A stretch of 19,238 nucleotides of DNA from DASVLX01 sp036384655 (GTDB lineage: Bacteria > Actinomycetota > Actinomycetes > Mycobacteriales > Pseudonocardiaceae). The number at the start of each line of letters is the position of its first letter. Within the stretch, counting starts at the first letter, position 1. The stretch spans positions 1 through 19,238 of the forward strand of contig DASVLX010000028.1 of the NCBI GenBank assembly GCA_036384655.1, given 5' to 3'. Below are positions 1-6,450 of this stretch, one piece after another. The notes under the pieces are model-generated. The model made no database searches and was not told where the DNA came from. It saw only the letters and a program-made list of their open reading frames with translations. Both the position numbers and the translations under genes were made by a program.

Positions 1-438
1 GCTCCCACACCACCGGCCGCTGCCCAGTCCGTGACACCTCCCGTGTCGCCACCGCCCGTGCCCGTGCGGCAACCCATTGCGCCACCGAGAACGCCCATGT
101 CGGCACCGACCGCCACTCGGGTGCCGCCGTTCGAGGTGAGGCCACCGGTTCCGCTCGTGTCACCGCTGCCACCGGCCCCGCCCGTCGCTCCCCTGCCGCC
201 CGTGATGCCCGTGCCGTCGGCGGCCCCGCCCCGGGATCCGGCCGGAAGTGCCGACGCCCCAAGGAACTCCGGCCCGGCCGACGGCACCGGCGAGGAGCGC
301 GACCAACCCACGGAGGCTCCGAGGCGGCGCTACCGCAGGGTGGAGGACAAGGGTGCTCAGCCGGCCACCTGGTTGATCAAGGGCGACAGCAGCATCTGGG
401 GCGATGACACGCCAACGATTCCGCCGGTTATCGGCTGA
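1..438 (+). CDS. C-terminal part of a proline-rich protein, possibly PPE/ESX-associated (5' partial)
   Basis: The reading frame is open from base 1, so the gene begins outside the window; the GTG at 31 is inside it. About the first 90 visible residues are very rich in Pro, Val and Ala. They are followed by a charged stretch (EERDQPTEAPRRRYRRVEDK) and a compact end with the residues ATWLIKGDSSIW, then DDTPTIPPVIG at the stop. From memory, a long Pro-rich linker ending in a short acidic tail with (A/I)PPVIG at the very C-terminus is common in PPE-domain and related type VII secretion proteins of Pseudonocardiaceae. The diagnostic N-terminal domain is not in the window, so this is an inference from the tail only. 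The downstream gene on the same strand starts 83 bp later and may be co-transcribed. Confidence 0.6.
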   Translation, partial: APTPPAAAQSVTPPVSPPPVPVRQPIAPPRTPMSAPTATRVPPFEVRPPVPLVSPLPPAPPVAPLPPVMPVPSAAPPRDPAGSADAPRNSGPADGTGEERDQPTEAPRRRYRRVEDKGAQPATWLIKGDSSIWGDDTPTIPPVIG

Positions 439-442
439 CAGC

Positions 443-513
443 CCGAAAACGACAGCTCCGAAACGACAGCACGGAAACAACAGCGCGAGAACAACACCGC
501 GGAGACGACAGCG
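443..513. repeat. Five degenerate 14-bp tandem repeats
   Basis: Five head-to-tail units occupy 443-457 (15 bp), 458-471, 472-485, 486-499 and 500-513. The consensus is close to C(C/G)GAAACGACAGC followed by one variable base. A partial sixth unit (AGGAAA) forms the ribosome binding site of the next gene. The array fills nearly all of the gap between two genes. The 14-bp period is not a multiple of three, so it is unlikely to be a coding repeat. Confidence 0.7.
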
Positions 514-521
514 AGGAAATC

Positions 522-1082
522 GTGCCATCAACCTGGGACCGGCAGGCCGAGGATCTTGTCGTCGGGGACTTCCCCGCGAGCATGATCGCGACCATCCGCA
601 AGGAATGCACCCAGATGCGGAAGTTGCTGGCGGAGCGTCTGGACCGGCTTCCCGCGTTACTCCCGTTCGGTCGCGAGATCGTCTACTCGGTGAGCGCGGC
701 CCCGCCGGAGGACGGCCGGCTGCGCGCGATGCTCGCCTGGGCATGCGGGCCACGGGAGCCCGAGTGGGTGTGGTGCTGGTGGGAGATCGACGTGTGGTGC
801 TGGCTCGACGCCAACGCCGGGCGCGTTCTCGACCTGCTTCCGGAGTCGGGCAGCACCGGCATCGAGGTCCGCACCCAACGGGACGTCGAGGCGTTCGTGG
901 TGGTGATCGGGGCACTGCGCGCGGTCAGCGAATACCGCGCCAGCAGCGCCACCGACGAGGACCTCTGCCAGTCGTACGAATCGCTGATCCGCTTCTGGAA
1001 CGAGTTCACCAGGTTGCTCGTCCAGGCCGCCACCGAACCCCATCCGCTGCCGGCGGCCGCGACGACGAGCCAGCCGACCTGA
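522..1082 (+). CDS. Hypothetical protein, 186 aa, tryptophan-rich
   Basis: GTG start at 522, preceded by GCGAGGAAA as a plausible ribosome binding site at 512-519. I do not recognise a named domain. The N-terminal half is mixed alpha/beta in character. Residues about 79-92 form a striking Trp cluster (EWVWCWWEIDVWCW) followed by LDANAGRVLDLLPE, and the C-terminal third looks helical (SYESLIRFWNEFTRLLVQAA). There is no signal peptide and no transmembrane segment. It follows the proline-rich protein on the same strand and ends five bases before a hairpin terminator, so the two probably form the end of one transcription unit. If the upstream gene is a PPE-type protein, this could be an ESX-associated accessory protein, but it does not look like EspG and no function is assigned. 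Confidence 0.7.
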   Translation: MPSTWDRQAEDLVVGDFPASMIATIRKECTQMRKLLAERLDRLPALLPFGREIVYSVSAAPPEDGRLRAMLAWACGPREPEWVWCWWEIDVWCWLDANAGRVLDLLPESGSTGIEVRTQRDVEAFVVVIGALRAVSEYRASSATDEDLCQSYESLIRFWNEFTRLLVQAATEPHPLPAAATTSQPT

Positions 1083-1086
1083 TCGA

Positions 1087-1123
1087 GGGCCTGTGCCGCG
1101 GATCCGCTGCGCGGGACAGGCCC
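1087..1123. terminator. Bidirectional hairpin terminator between convergent genes
   Basis: GGGCCTGT (1087-1094) pairs perfectly with ACAGGCCC (1116-1123). After one G/G mismatch, CCGCG (1096-1100) pairs with CGCGG (1110-1114), leaving a 9-nt loop. It lies between the stop of the hypothetical gene (1082) and the stop of the minus-strand PhzF gene (1123-1125), so it can serve both. There is no U-tract, which is common for actinobacterial terminators. Confidence 0.7.
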
Positions 1124-1956
1124 TACACCTCCAGTTCGCCGGAGACCACGGTGACCGCCTGCCCGGCAAGCGCCACCCGGTCGCCGCGCAGTTCCACGCG
1201 CACGGTGCCGCCTCGCGCGGACGCCTGCTCCGCCACCAGCTCGCTACGGCCCAGCCGATCCGCCCACAGCGGCGCCAGCGTGCAGTGCAGCGAACCGGTC
1301 ACCGGGTCCTCGTCCACGCCCACGGCCGGCGCGAAGGCACGGCTGACGAAGTCGATGCCCGGCCGGTCGCCGGGCGCGGTCACCGCGACGAGCCGGGCGT
1401 CACTGCGCGCGACCGCGTCGAAGTCCGGCCGCACCGCGCGAACCTCGGCCGCGTCTTCGGCCAGCACGACGAGGTCGGTCCTGCCGCGCAGCACCTGCCG
1501 CACGGTGATCCCGGGCAGTGCCTTGGTGAGTGCCTGGATCGCGGCGCCATCCGCTTCGCCAGCGGTTCCGTCGGGGCTGCCGACGGGCTTCGGTGGATCG
1601 GCGGGAAAGTCCATGCGCACCCAGCCGTCCTTGGCCGCGCAGCGCAGCTGGCCGCTTCGGGTGCTGAAGACCCGATCGCCACCGAGCACATGCGCGGCGG
1701 CCAGGGTCGCGTGCCCACACAGGTCGACCTCCACCTCGGGGGTGAACCAGCGCAGCGGCAGCGTCTGAGCATCAGCGACGGCCCCGATGGCGTCTTCCAT
1801 GCGGTCGACGCGCACGAAGGCGGTCTCGGCGTGTTTCAGCTCGGCGGCCACGGACTGCATCCACGCGGTGTCGGCCGGGCGGTCCAGCAGGACGACACCC
1901 GCGGGGTTACCGGCGAACGGCGTGTTGGTGAAGGCATCGACGACGTAGAGGCGCAC
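1123..1956 (-). CDS. PhzF-family isomerase/epimerase
   Basis: The 277-aa product matches the PhzF family in length and motifs. It has the N-terminal YVVDAFTNTPFAGNPAGVV (residues 4-22), the catalytic glutamate in AETAFV (E44), the signature EVDLCGHATLAAAHVL (76-91), and GVDEDPVTGSLH (213-224) in the second half of the pseudo-dimeric diaminopimelate-epimerase-like fold. PhzF itself isomerises trans-2,3-dihydro-3-hydroxyanthranilate in phenazine synthesis. No other phenazine genes are here, so the substrate is unknown. The GTG at 1956 was chosen because it puts the conserved beta strand at the N-terminus and lies 7 nt after a TAGGCT -10 box; an ATG at 1989 is also in frame. It is transcribed divergently from the lipoprotein array and ends in the shared hairpin. 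Confidence 0.92.
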   Translation of the reverse strand: MRLYVVDAFTNTPFAGNPAGVVLLDRPADTAWMQSVAAELKHAETAFVRVDRMEDAIGAVADAQTLPLRWFTPEVEVDLCGHATLAAAHVLGGDRVFSTRSGQLRCAAKDGWVRMDFPADPPKPVGSPDGTAGEADGAAIQALTKALPGITVRQVLRGRTDLVVLAEDAAEVRAVRPDFDAVARSDARLVAVTAPGDRPGIDFVSRAFAPAVGVDEDPVTGSLHCTLAPLWADRLGRSELVAEQASARGGTVRVELRGDRVALAGQAVTVVSGELEV

Positions 1957-1963
1957 GGGCCAC

Positions 1964-1969
1964 AGCCTA
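1964..1969 (-). promoter_or_regulatory. Candidate -10 box for a leaderless PhzF-family mRNA
   Basis: On the minus strand TAGGCT matches the actinobacterial TANNNT -10 form and ends 7 nt before the GTG at 1956. Transcription would therefore begin at or next to the start codon. No ribosome binding site precedes the GTG, which fits a leaderless message. No clear -35 box is visible. Confidence 0.4.
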
Positions 1970-2025
1970 CGAGCAGGCCAGGTGAACATCGGATATCGGT
2001 TCGGCGAGATGTCGTCCTTGGGCGC

Positions 2026-2031
2026 TAGAGT
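2026..2031 (+). promoter_or_regulatory. Candidate -10 box upstream of the lipoprotein array
   Basis: TAGAGT fits TANNNT and would give a 5' UTR of about 30 nt that includes the GGGGAG ribosome binding site at 2061-2066. A -35 element is not convincing; TTCGGC at 2000-2005 has an over-long 20-bp spacer. This is the only promoter candidate I see upstream of the four tandem genes. Confidence 0.35.
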
Positions 2032-2071
2032 CCGGATGTCCTGCCAGGGCAACAAAAAATGGGGAGCGATC

Positions 2072-2944
2072 ATGGGCATGCGCGGGAAGAGACTCCTGGC
2101 CTGCGTTGCGGCGGTGGCCGGCCTCACTCTGCTGGCCGGCTGTGGCTCCGGAGGCGGTCCGAGTGGCGCGCTCGGCCAGGCCGCGGCACCCAAGATCAAC
2201 AATGTCGCCGACCTCAGCTCCGCGATTACCTCGACCACTGACCAGAAGAATTCGGCCAAGGTCGTCATGACCATGGACGACAAGGCGAGTGGCGCGAGCG
2301 GGACGATCACCGCCACGGGCGTGATTCAGATGAATCCGGCTGCCGGCGACATCACCATGACCCTCAAGACCAGCGGCACCGGCGCCGACGACGTGGCGTC
2401 CGGCCAGTTCGAGATCATCGTGCTCGACAGCACCTTCTACATGAAGCTGCCCGATGCCCTCGCGCAGGCACTCGCCCAGGAGTCGGGCAACACCGACGCG
2501 GCCACCAAGCCATGGATCAAGATCGACCCGAACGGCACCGACTCGCTCTCCCAGATGCTTGCTCCGATGGTGACCTCCACGCAGGAGGACAACAACCCCG
2601 CCTCCGCGATCAGCAAGCTCAAGTCGGCGGGCACGCTCACGTCGACGCTGCACGAGCAGTTGAACGGCCAGTCGACCACGCACTACACGATCAACGTCGA
2701 TCTCGCGAAGATGGCCGCCAGCCTGCCGGACAGCGATCCGGACAAGGAGGGCATCACCGACGCCCTCGACAACGGCGCCTCGACCGAGACGGTGGACCTC
2801 TGGGTCAACGACCAGGAGCTGCCGGTACAGATCATCGTGAAGAACGCCGAGAGCACCGCCGCGATCACCTATTCGGACTGGGGAACGCCGGTGAACATCA
2901 CGGCACCGCCGGCCGACCAGGTGACCGTCCTGCCCGGCAACTGA
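2072..2944 (+). CDS. LppX/LprAFG-like lipoprotein, array copy 1
   Basis: The 290-aa product has a lipoprotein signal peptide: basic MGMRGKR, a hydrophobic core, and lipobox LLAGC with the lipidated Cys at residue 24. The mature part starts with a Gly/Ser-rich linker. It has the layout of LolA-fold LppX/LprAFG lipoproteins: an N-terminal DLSSAITS helix, alternating strands, a PWIKIDPNGTD segment, the NGQSTTHYTINVDL strand, and a YSDWGTPVNITAPPADQV end resembling the conserved SDW-x-x-PV C-terminus of LppX/LprG. Known relatives carry lipids or glycolipids across the periplasm; the ligand here is unknown. ATG 2072 was chosen because GGGGAG lies 5 nt upstream and the signal peptide begins there; the longer frame from 1982 has no such support. 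First of four tandem paralogues. Confidence 0.88.
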   Translation: MGMRGKRLLACVAAVAGLTLLAGCGSGGGPSGALGQAAAPKINNVADLSSAITSTTDQKNSAKVVMTMDDKASGASGTITATGVIQMNPAAGDITMTLKTSGTGADDVASGQFEIIVLDSTFYMKLPDALAQALAQESGNTDAATKPWIKIDPNGTDSLSQMLAPMVTSTQEDNNPASAISKLKSAGTLTSTLHEQLNGQSTTHYTINVDLAKMAASLPDSDPDKEGITDALDNGASTETVDLWVNDQELPVQIIVKNAESTAAITYSDWGTPVNITAPPADQVTVLPGN

Positions 2945-2992
2945 TCCGGCTGCCAAACAACCTGACCAAAGAAACAATTGGGGAGGCATTCC

Positions 2993-3868
2993 ATGGGTAT
3001 TCCCGGTAAGAGATTCGTGGCCTGTCTGGCGGCCGCCGCCGGCCTGACGCTGTTGGCCGGCTGCGGTTCCAGCGGCGTGAACGGCATCAGCGGCGCGTCG
3101 AGCCAATCCGTGGCCCCCAAGATCACCACGGTCGCCGACCTGAGCGCGGCCATTACGAAGACCACCAACACGAAGAACTCGGCGAAGGTCACCATGACCC
3201 TCGACGGGACCAGCGACGGCCAGCACGTCACAGGAACCGGTTCCGGCATCGTTCAGTCCAAGCCACTTGTCTCCGACATGACGATGACCATGACCGGCCC
3301 CAACGATTCCGGCACCGGCACCACCACCGGTCAGATGGAGGTCCTGCTGGTCAACAACGCGCTGTACATCAAGTTGACGGGCGCGTTCGCGGAGGGCCTG
3401 CAGGAGCTGGGCGGTGACGCGGCAAGCAAGCCGTGGATCAAGATCGACCCGAATGGCACCGATCCGGCATCCAAGGCATTCGGCTCGTTGGTGAACATGG
3501 CTCAGGAGAACAACGATCCCGGGTCCGCGCTCAACAAGATGAAGTCGGCCGCCACGATCACGTCGACGAAGCAGGAACAACTCGACGGCCAGTCGACCAC
3601 CCACTACACGATCACGGTTGATCTCCAGAAGTACGCGGCCAGCCTGCCTGATTCCGACACGATGAAGCAGTCCCTCGATCAGGGCCTTCAGGCCGGCGCT
3701 CCCGCGACCGAGACGGTGGACATCTGGGCCGGCAACCAGAATCTGCCCGCCAAGTTCGTCATGACGGAAGATGGTTTCACCATCACCGCAAAGTACTCGG
3801 ACTGGGGAACGCCGGTGAATGTCACCGCACCGCCCGCCTCTCAGGTGGCCACCCTGTCCGGTAACTGA
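2993..3868 (+). CDS. LppX/LprAFG-like lipoprotein, array copy 2
   Basis: The 291-aa paralogue has the same signal peptide plan (MGIPGKRF, lipobox LLAGC, Cys24). Its core includes PWIKIDPNGTDPASKAF, KQEQLDGQSTTHYTITVDL, and a YSDWGTPVNVTAPPASQV end. By eye it resembles copy 4 most closely; both share DGQH-TGTG and KQEQLDGQSTTHYT. ATG 2993 has a strong GGGGAGG ribosome binding site six nt upstream; an in-frame TTG at 2978 would destroy the signal peptide arrangement. The start lies exactly 921 bp after that of copy 1, and the gap from copy 1 is 48 bp, so these genes are probably one operon. It is secreted and probably anchored to the outer leaflet of the cytoplasmic membrane. Confidence 0.88.
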   Translation: MGIPGKRFVACLAAAAGLTLLAGCGSSGVNGISGASSQSVAPKITTVADLSAAITKTTNTKNSAKVTMTLDGTSDGQHVTGTGSGIVQSKPLVSDMTMTMTGPNDSGTGTTTGQMEVLLVNNALYIKLTGAFAEGLQELGGDAASKPWIKIDPNGTDPASKAFGSLVNMAQENNDPGSALNKMKSAATITSTKQEQLDGQSTTHYTITVDLQKYAASLPDSDTMKQSLDQGLQAGAPATETVDIWAGNQNLPAKFVMTEDGFTITAKYSDWGTPVNVTAPPASQVATLSGN

Positions 3869-3913
3869 TCGACCAACCCAACAACTCAATCGAACAGAGT
3901 ACGGAACAATTCC

Positions 3914-4781
3914 ATGGGAATTCCCGGCAGGAGACTCTTGGCCTGCGCGGCGGCCGCGGCCGGTCTTACGCTGCTGGCCGGCTGCGGCTCCAACGGCACG
4001 GGCGGCAGCAGCGGCGCGCTGGGCCAGACAGCGGCGCCCACGATCAAAACCGTTGCCGACCTGAGCGCCGCCATCGCAAAGACCACCGGTGCGAAGAAAC
4101 TCCGCCAGGTTCACCATGAACATGGACCTGACCTTCCAGGGGCAAACCGCTTCGGAGAAGGGTTCTGGCGTGGTCCAGTATCACCCGAGCGCCGGTGACG
4201 TGACGATGAACGTGACCAGCAGCTCCGGCGCCGGTGGTCAGGCGGAAATGATCCTCGCCGATGGCGTTATCTACATGAAGCTGCCCAGCCAGGAAATGCG
4301 GGCATTCGCTCAGGAATTCAACAACAACGAGCTGGCGACCAGGCCGTGGCTCAAGCTCGACCCGAACGGAACGGACCCGCTGGACAAGGCCTTCGCTCCG
4401 GTGGCGAAGACCGCGCAGGAGGATGACGATCCGGCCGCCACGATCGCGAGACTCAAGTTGGCGGGCACGATCACGTCGACCCGAAATGAACAACTGGACG
4501 GCCGGTCGACCACGCACTACACAATCACGGTCGACACGAAGAAGCTCGCCGACAGTCTGCCGGACAGTGACCCGGAAAAGCAGGTCCTGAACAATGGACT
4601 TCAGGCCGGCGGTCCAACGAGCCAGACCGTGGAAGTCTGGGTCAACAGCGAGAATCTACCGCTGAAGATCACGGAAAAGACCAACGTCTCCGCCGCCACG
4701 TTTACTTTCTCAGACTGGGGTGTGCCAGTGTCCGTGGCCGCCCCGCCCGCTGATCAGGTTGCCACCATTTCCGGCAACTGA
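3914..4781 (+). pseudogene. LppX/LprAFG-like lipoprotein, array copy 3, frameshifted
   Basis: The gene starts normally (MGIPGRRL, lipobox LLAGC, Cys24, then TAAPTIKTVADLSAAIAKTT). The frame leaves the family sequence after GAKK and stops at 4198. The family sequence resumes in another frame as NSARFTMNMDLT and continues to 4781 with PWLKLDPNGTDPL, LDGRSTTHYTITVDT and FSDWGVPVSVAAPPADQV. Paralogues read K-N-S-A-K or K-N-T-A-K at this point. Removing one A from the run at 4097-4099 (AAGAAAC versus AAGAAC) restores one 288-aa protein. The downstream frame has a possible GTG at 4089 but would lack the signal peptide. Either this is a recent pseudogene, a phase-variable A run, or a sequencing error. 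Codon use and conservation after the shift look intact, so the event is recent or artefactual. Confidence 0.85.
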
Positions 4782-4828
4782 TCGACCAGATGAACAACCC
4801 AATCGAACAGAAACTACGGAGCAATTCC

Positions 4829-5695
4829 ATGGGAATCCCCGGCAGGAGACTTATCTCCTGCGTCGCTGCCGTGCTCGGAATCACGCTGTTGTCCGGCTGC
4901 GGCTCCAGCGGCACGAGCGGCGTCGGCAATGCGGTGAGCCAGACCGCGGCACCCAAGATCACCACCGCCGCCGACCTCGCCGCCGCCATGTCAAAGGCCA
5001 CCGGCCCGAAGAACACGGCCAAGGTCGCCCTGACGATGGAGGTGGAAAGCGATGGCCAGCACATCACGGGAACCGGCGCCGGCCTCGCCCAGCTGAAGCC
5101 ACTGGCCTTCGACACCACGATGACAATGAATGTGGCCAGCACCGACGGTTCCGGCACCGCCTCCGGCCAGCTAGAGTTCATCCTCGCCAACAACACGCTG
5201 TACCTGAAGCCCTCGGGCGTGTTCGCGGACGGCCTGCAACAGCTTGACGCGAACGTGGGAAACAAGCCGTGGATCAAGATCGACCAGAACGGCACCGATC
5301 CAGTCTCCCAGTCGTTCGGTTCGTTCCTGACCTTCGCCCAGGACGAGAATGATCCGGGCTACGCGCTGGACAAGACCAAGTCGGCCGCCACCCTGGCGTC
5401 GACGAAGCAGGAACAACTCGACGGCCAGTCGACCACGCACTACACGGTGACGGTCGATCTCAAGAAGTACGCCGCCAGCCTGTCCGACACCGACCCGGAG
5501 AAGCAGTCCGTGAACGAGGACCTTCAAACGGGTGTGAACAACCAGACGGTGGACATCTGGGTCAACAGCGAGAATCTGCCCCTCAAGCTCGTGGTGGCGG
5601 AGGGCAAGACCGGCACCGTGACGGCCACCTACGCGGACTGGGGAGCACCGGCGTCCATCACCGCGCCACCGGCCGCCCAGGTCGCCATCCCATAA
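4829..5695 (+). CDS. LppX/LprAFG-like lipoprotein, array copy 4
   Basis: The 288-aa product has signal peptide MGIPGRRLISC and lipobox LLSGC with Cys24. It retains PWIKIDQNGTDPVSQ, KQEQLDGQSTTHYTVTVDL and YADWGAPASITAPPAAQV. It ends in VAIP and lacks the (S/P)GN tail shared by the other three copies, because a TAA occurs slightly early. ATG 4829 was chosen to match the paralogue starts; a weak CGGAG lies about 7 nt upstream. An in-frame ATG at 4790 would add an unneeded N-terminal extension before the signal peptide. The gene converges on vapC with only 18 bp between the stops and no clear terminator in between. Confidence 0.87.
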   Translation: MGIPGRRLISCVAAVLGITLLSGCGSSGTSGVGNAVSQTAAPKITTAADLAAAMSKATGPKNTAKVALTMEVESDGQHITGTGAGLAQLKPLAFDTTMTMNVASTDGSGTASGQLEFILANNTLYLKPSGVFADGLQQLDANVGNKPWIKIDQNGTDPVSQSFGSFLTFAQDENDPGYALDKTKSAATLASTKQEQLDGQSTTHYTVTVDLKKYAASLSDTDPEKQSVNEDLQTGVNNQTVDIWVNSENLPLKLVVAEGKTGTVTATYADWGAPASITAPPAAQVAIP

Positions 5696-5713
5696 CCGAT
5701 CAGCGGCAGGACA

Positions 5714-6184
5714 CTAGATCGAGGTGCATCTCCCAAGGAACGGGTTCTCAATGGTGAGAAACCCGAACTTGCGGCCATGCTGAAGGTCTTCCGACAGCAA
5801 CCGCGTCGCACCACCACGTAGAGCCGAGGAGATGACCAAAGCGTCCCAGAAACCCAGCGTGTGGTCCTCTTCCAACTTGCTGGCTGACACGATGAGCGCG
5901 AGATCGGTGCTTACCGCACACCAGTCCATGTAGCTGGCCACGATGCCGCGGGCCTCGGCCCGCGGCATCAGGAGCTTTCTGGTGGCGACCCGATAAAACT
6001 CCTGAAGGACCTGAGTGCAGAGCATCCCCATGCGGGATTCCCACAGATCGTCCATGAGTCGCCTGGCGAGCTTCGAACGGCTGTCATGATCGTCGACCCC
6101 GTGCGCATATACCAGGATGTTCGTGTCGAGGAATACGTATGGAGTCAGATCTGTCAACGTTCGTTGATTTCCTCGCGAGTCCAT
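5714..6184 (-). CDS. vapC: VapC-family PIN-domain toxin (ribonuclease)
   Basis: The product (156 aa from ATG 6184) has the four acidic PIN-domain residues in order: D20 in FLDTNILVYAHG, E62 in VLQEFYRVATRK, D114 in GFWDALVISSA and D133 in LLSEDLQHG. These bind metal ions for RNA cleavage in VapC toxins; the RNA target cannot be told from sequence. The start is uncertain. ATG 6184 overlaps vapB by 31 bp. A TTG at 6157 overlaps the vapB stop as TTGA, gives 147 aa, and starts closer to the usual PIN-domain N-terminus. Either way it is translationally coupled to the antitoxin. It converges on the lipoprotein array. Confidence 0.9.
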   Translation of the reverse strand: MDSRGNQRTLTDLTPYVFLDTNILVYAHGVDDHDSRSKLARRLMDDLWESRMGMLCTQVLQEFYRVATRKLLMPRAEARGIVASYMDWCAVSTDLALIVSASKLEEDHTLGFWDALVISSALRGGATRLLSEDLQHGRKFGFLTIENPFLGRCTSI

Positions 6185-6393
6185 CGGGGCGCCTGCCGCC
6201 CCGATGTGGCTGCTGCGACCATGGACTGACGTGCCAATTGCCTGGCGGTCTCGTATCGGGCATCTGCGGCGATCAGCTCGCGCATCTTAAGAGCGACCAA
6301 AGCAGTCACCGAGGTGCCACGTTTGGCAGCCACAACCTTGATGTCCCGAATCTCGTCTTCATCCAGTTGGATGGTCAAGTTCCTCATCGCCAT
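6154..6393 (-). CDS. vapB: VapB-like ribbon-helix-helix antitoxin
   Basis: The 79-aa product begins MAMRNLTIQLDEDEIRDIKV, an N-terminal beta strand plus helix typical of Arc/MetJ ribbon-helix-helix DNA-binding antitoxins, with KRGTSVTALVALKMREL as the second helix. The C-terminal half (ARYETARQLARQ, RWTREEINER) would be the toxin-neutralising tail. Three in-frame starts exist: GTG 6399, ATG 6393 and ATG 6387. I chose 6393 because it lies 6 nt after a good -10 box, which fits a leaderless mRNA. Autoregulation through the boxes at 6404-6431 is expected from how VapBC systems generally work. Confidence 0.85.
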   Translation of the reverse strand: MAMRNLTIQLDEDEIRDIKVVAAKRGTSVTALVALKMRELIAADARYETARQLARQSMVAAATSGRQAPRWTREEINER

Positions 6394-6399
6394 ACCCAC

Positions 6400-6428
6400 A
6401 GCATATCACGTGTACCACAGTATTTCAC
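6400..6428 (-). promoter_or_regulatory. vapBC promoter
   Basis: On the minus strand, a -35 GTGAAA (plus-strand 6423-6428) is followed by an exact 17-bp spacer and a -10 TATGCT (6400-6405). Each box matches the sigma-70-type consensus at four of six positions. Transcription would start at about 6393, the A of the chosen vapB start. Confidence 0.6.
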
Positions 6429-6431
6429 GTG
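6404..6431. promoter_or_regulatory. Candidate VapBC operator: two TCACGTG boxes
   Basis: TCACGTG occurs at 6406-6412 and 6425-6431, 19 bp start to start, or roughly two helical turns. Each contains the palindrome CACGTG. The upstream flanks also agree (TATCACGTG and TTTCACGTG). One box covers the -35 and the other abuts the -10 of the vapB promoter, so binding of both would block RNA polymerase. Confidence 0.6.
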
Positions 6432-6450
6432 GCGACTGTAGCGTCGCGGA

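Larger units (their letters stand above)
2072..5695 (+). repeat. Four-copy tandem gene duplication with repeated linkers
   Basis: Start-to-start distances are 921, 921 and 915 bp. The spacers (2945-2992, 3869-3913, 4782-4828) are also related. The last two share TGATCGACCA, then CAATCGAACAG, then CAATTCCATGGGAAT leading into the next gene. The first linker is more divergent and has the strongest ribosome binding site. The duplicated unit is therefore gene plus linker, as expected from unequal crossing-over. Confidence 0.85.

Noticed and set aside
404..1768. 454-codon plus-strand open frame
   Set aside because: Overlaps the supported 522-1082 gene and is antisense to the PhzF-family gene; Arg/Ser/Ala-rich translation with no motifs.
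1967..4123. Long 718-codon open frame on the minus strand
   Set aside because: It is antisense to the lipoprotein genes, low in family-like features (Gly/Arg/Val-rich shadow), and crosses three genes and their linkers. High-GC shadow frame.
4089..4200. Programmed frameshift to rescue lipoprotein copy 3
   Set aside because: No recognisable slippery heptamer with a rare codon or downstream structure was seen, and the other three copies need no shift. A one-base insertion is simpler.
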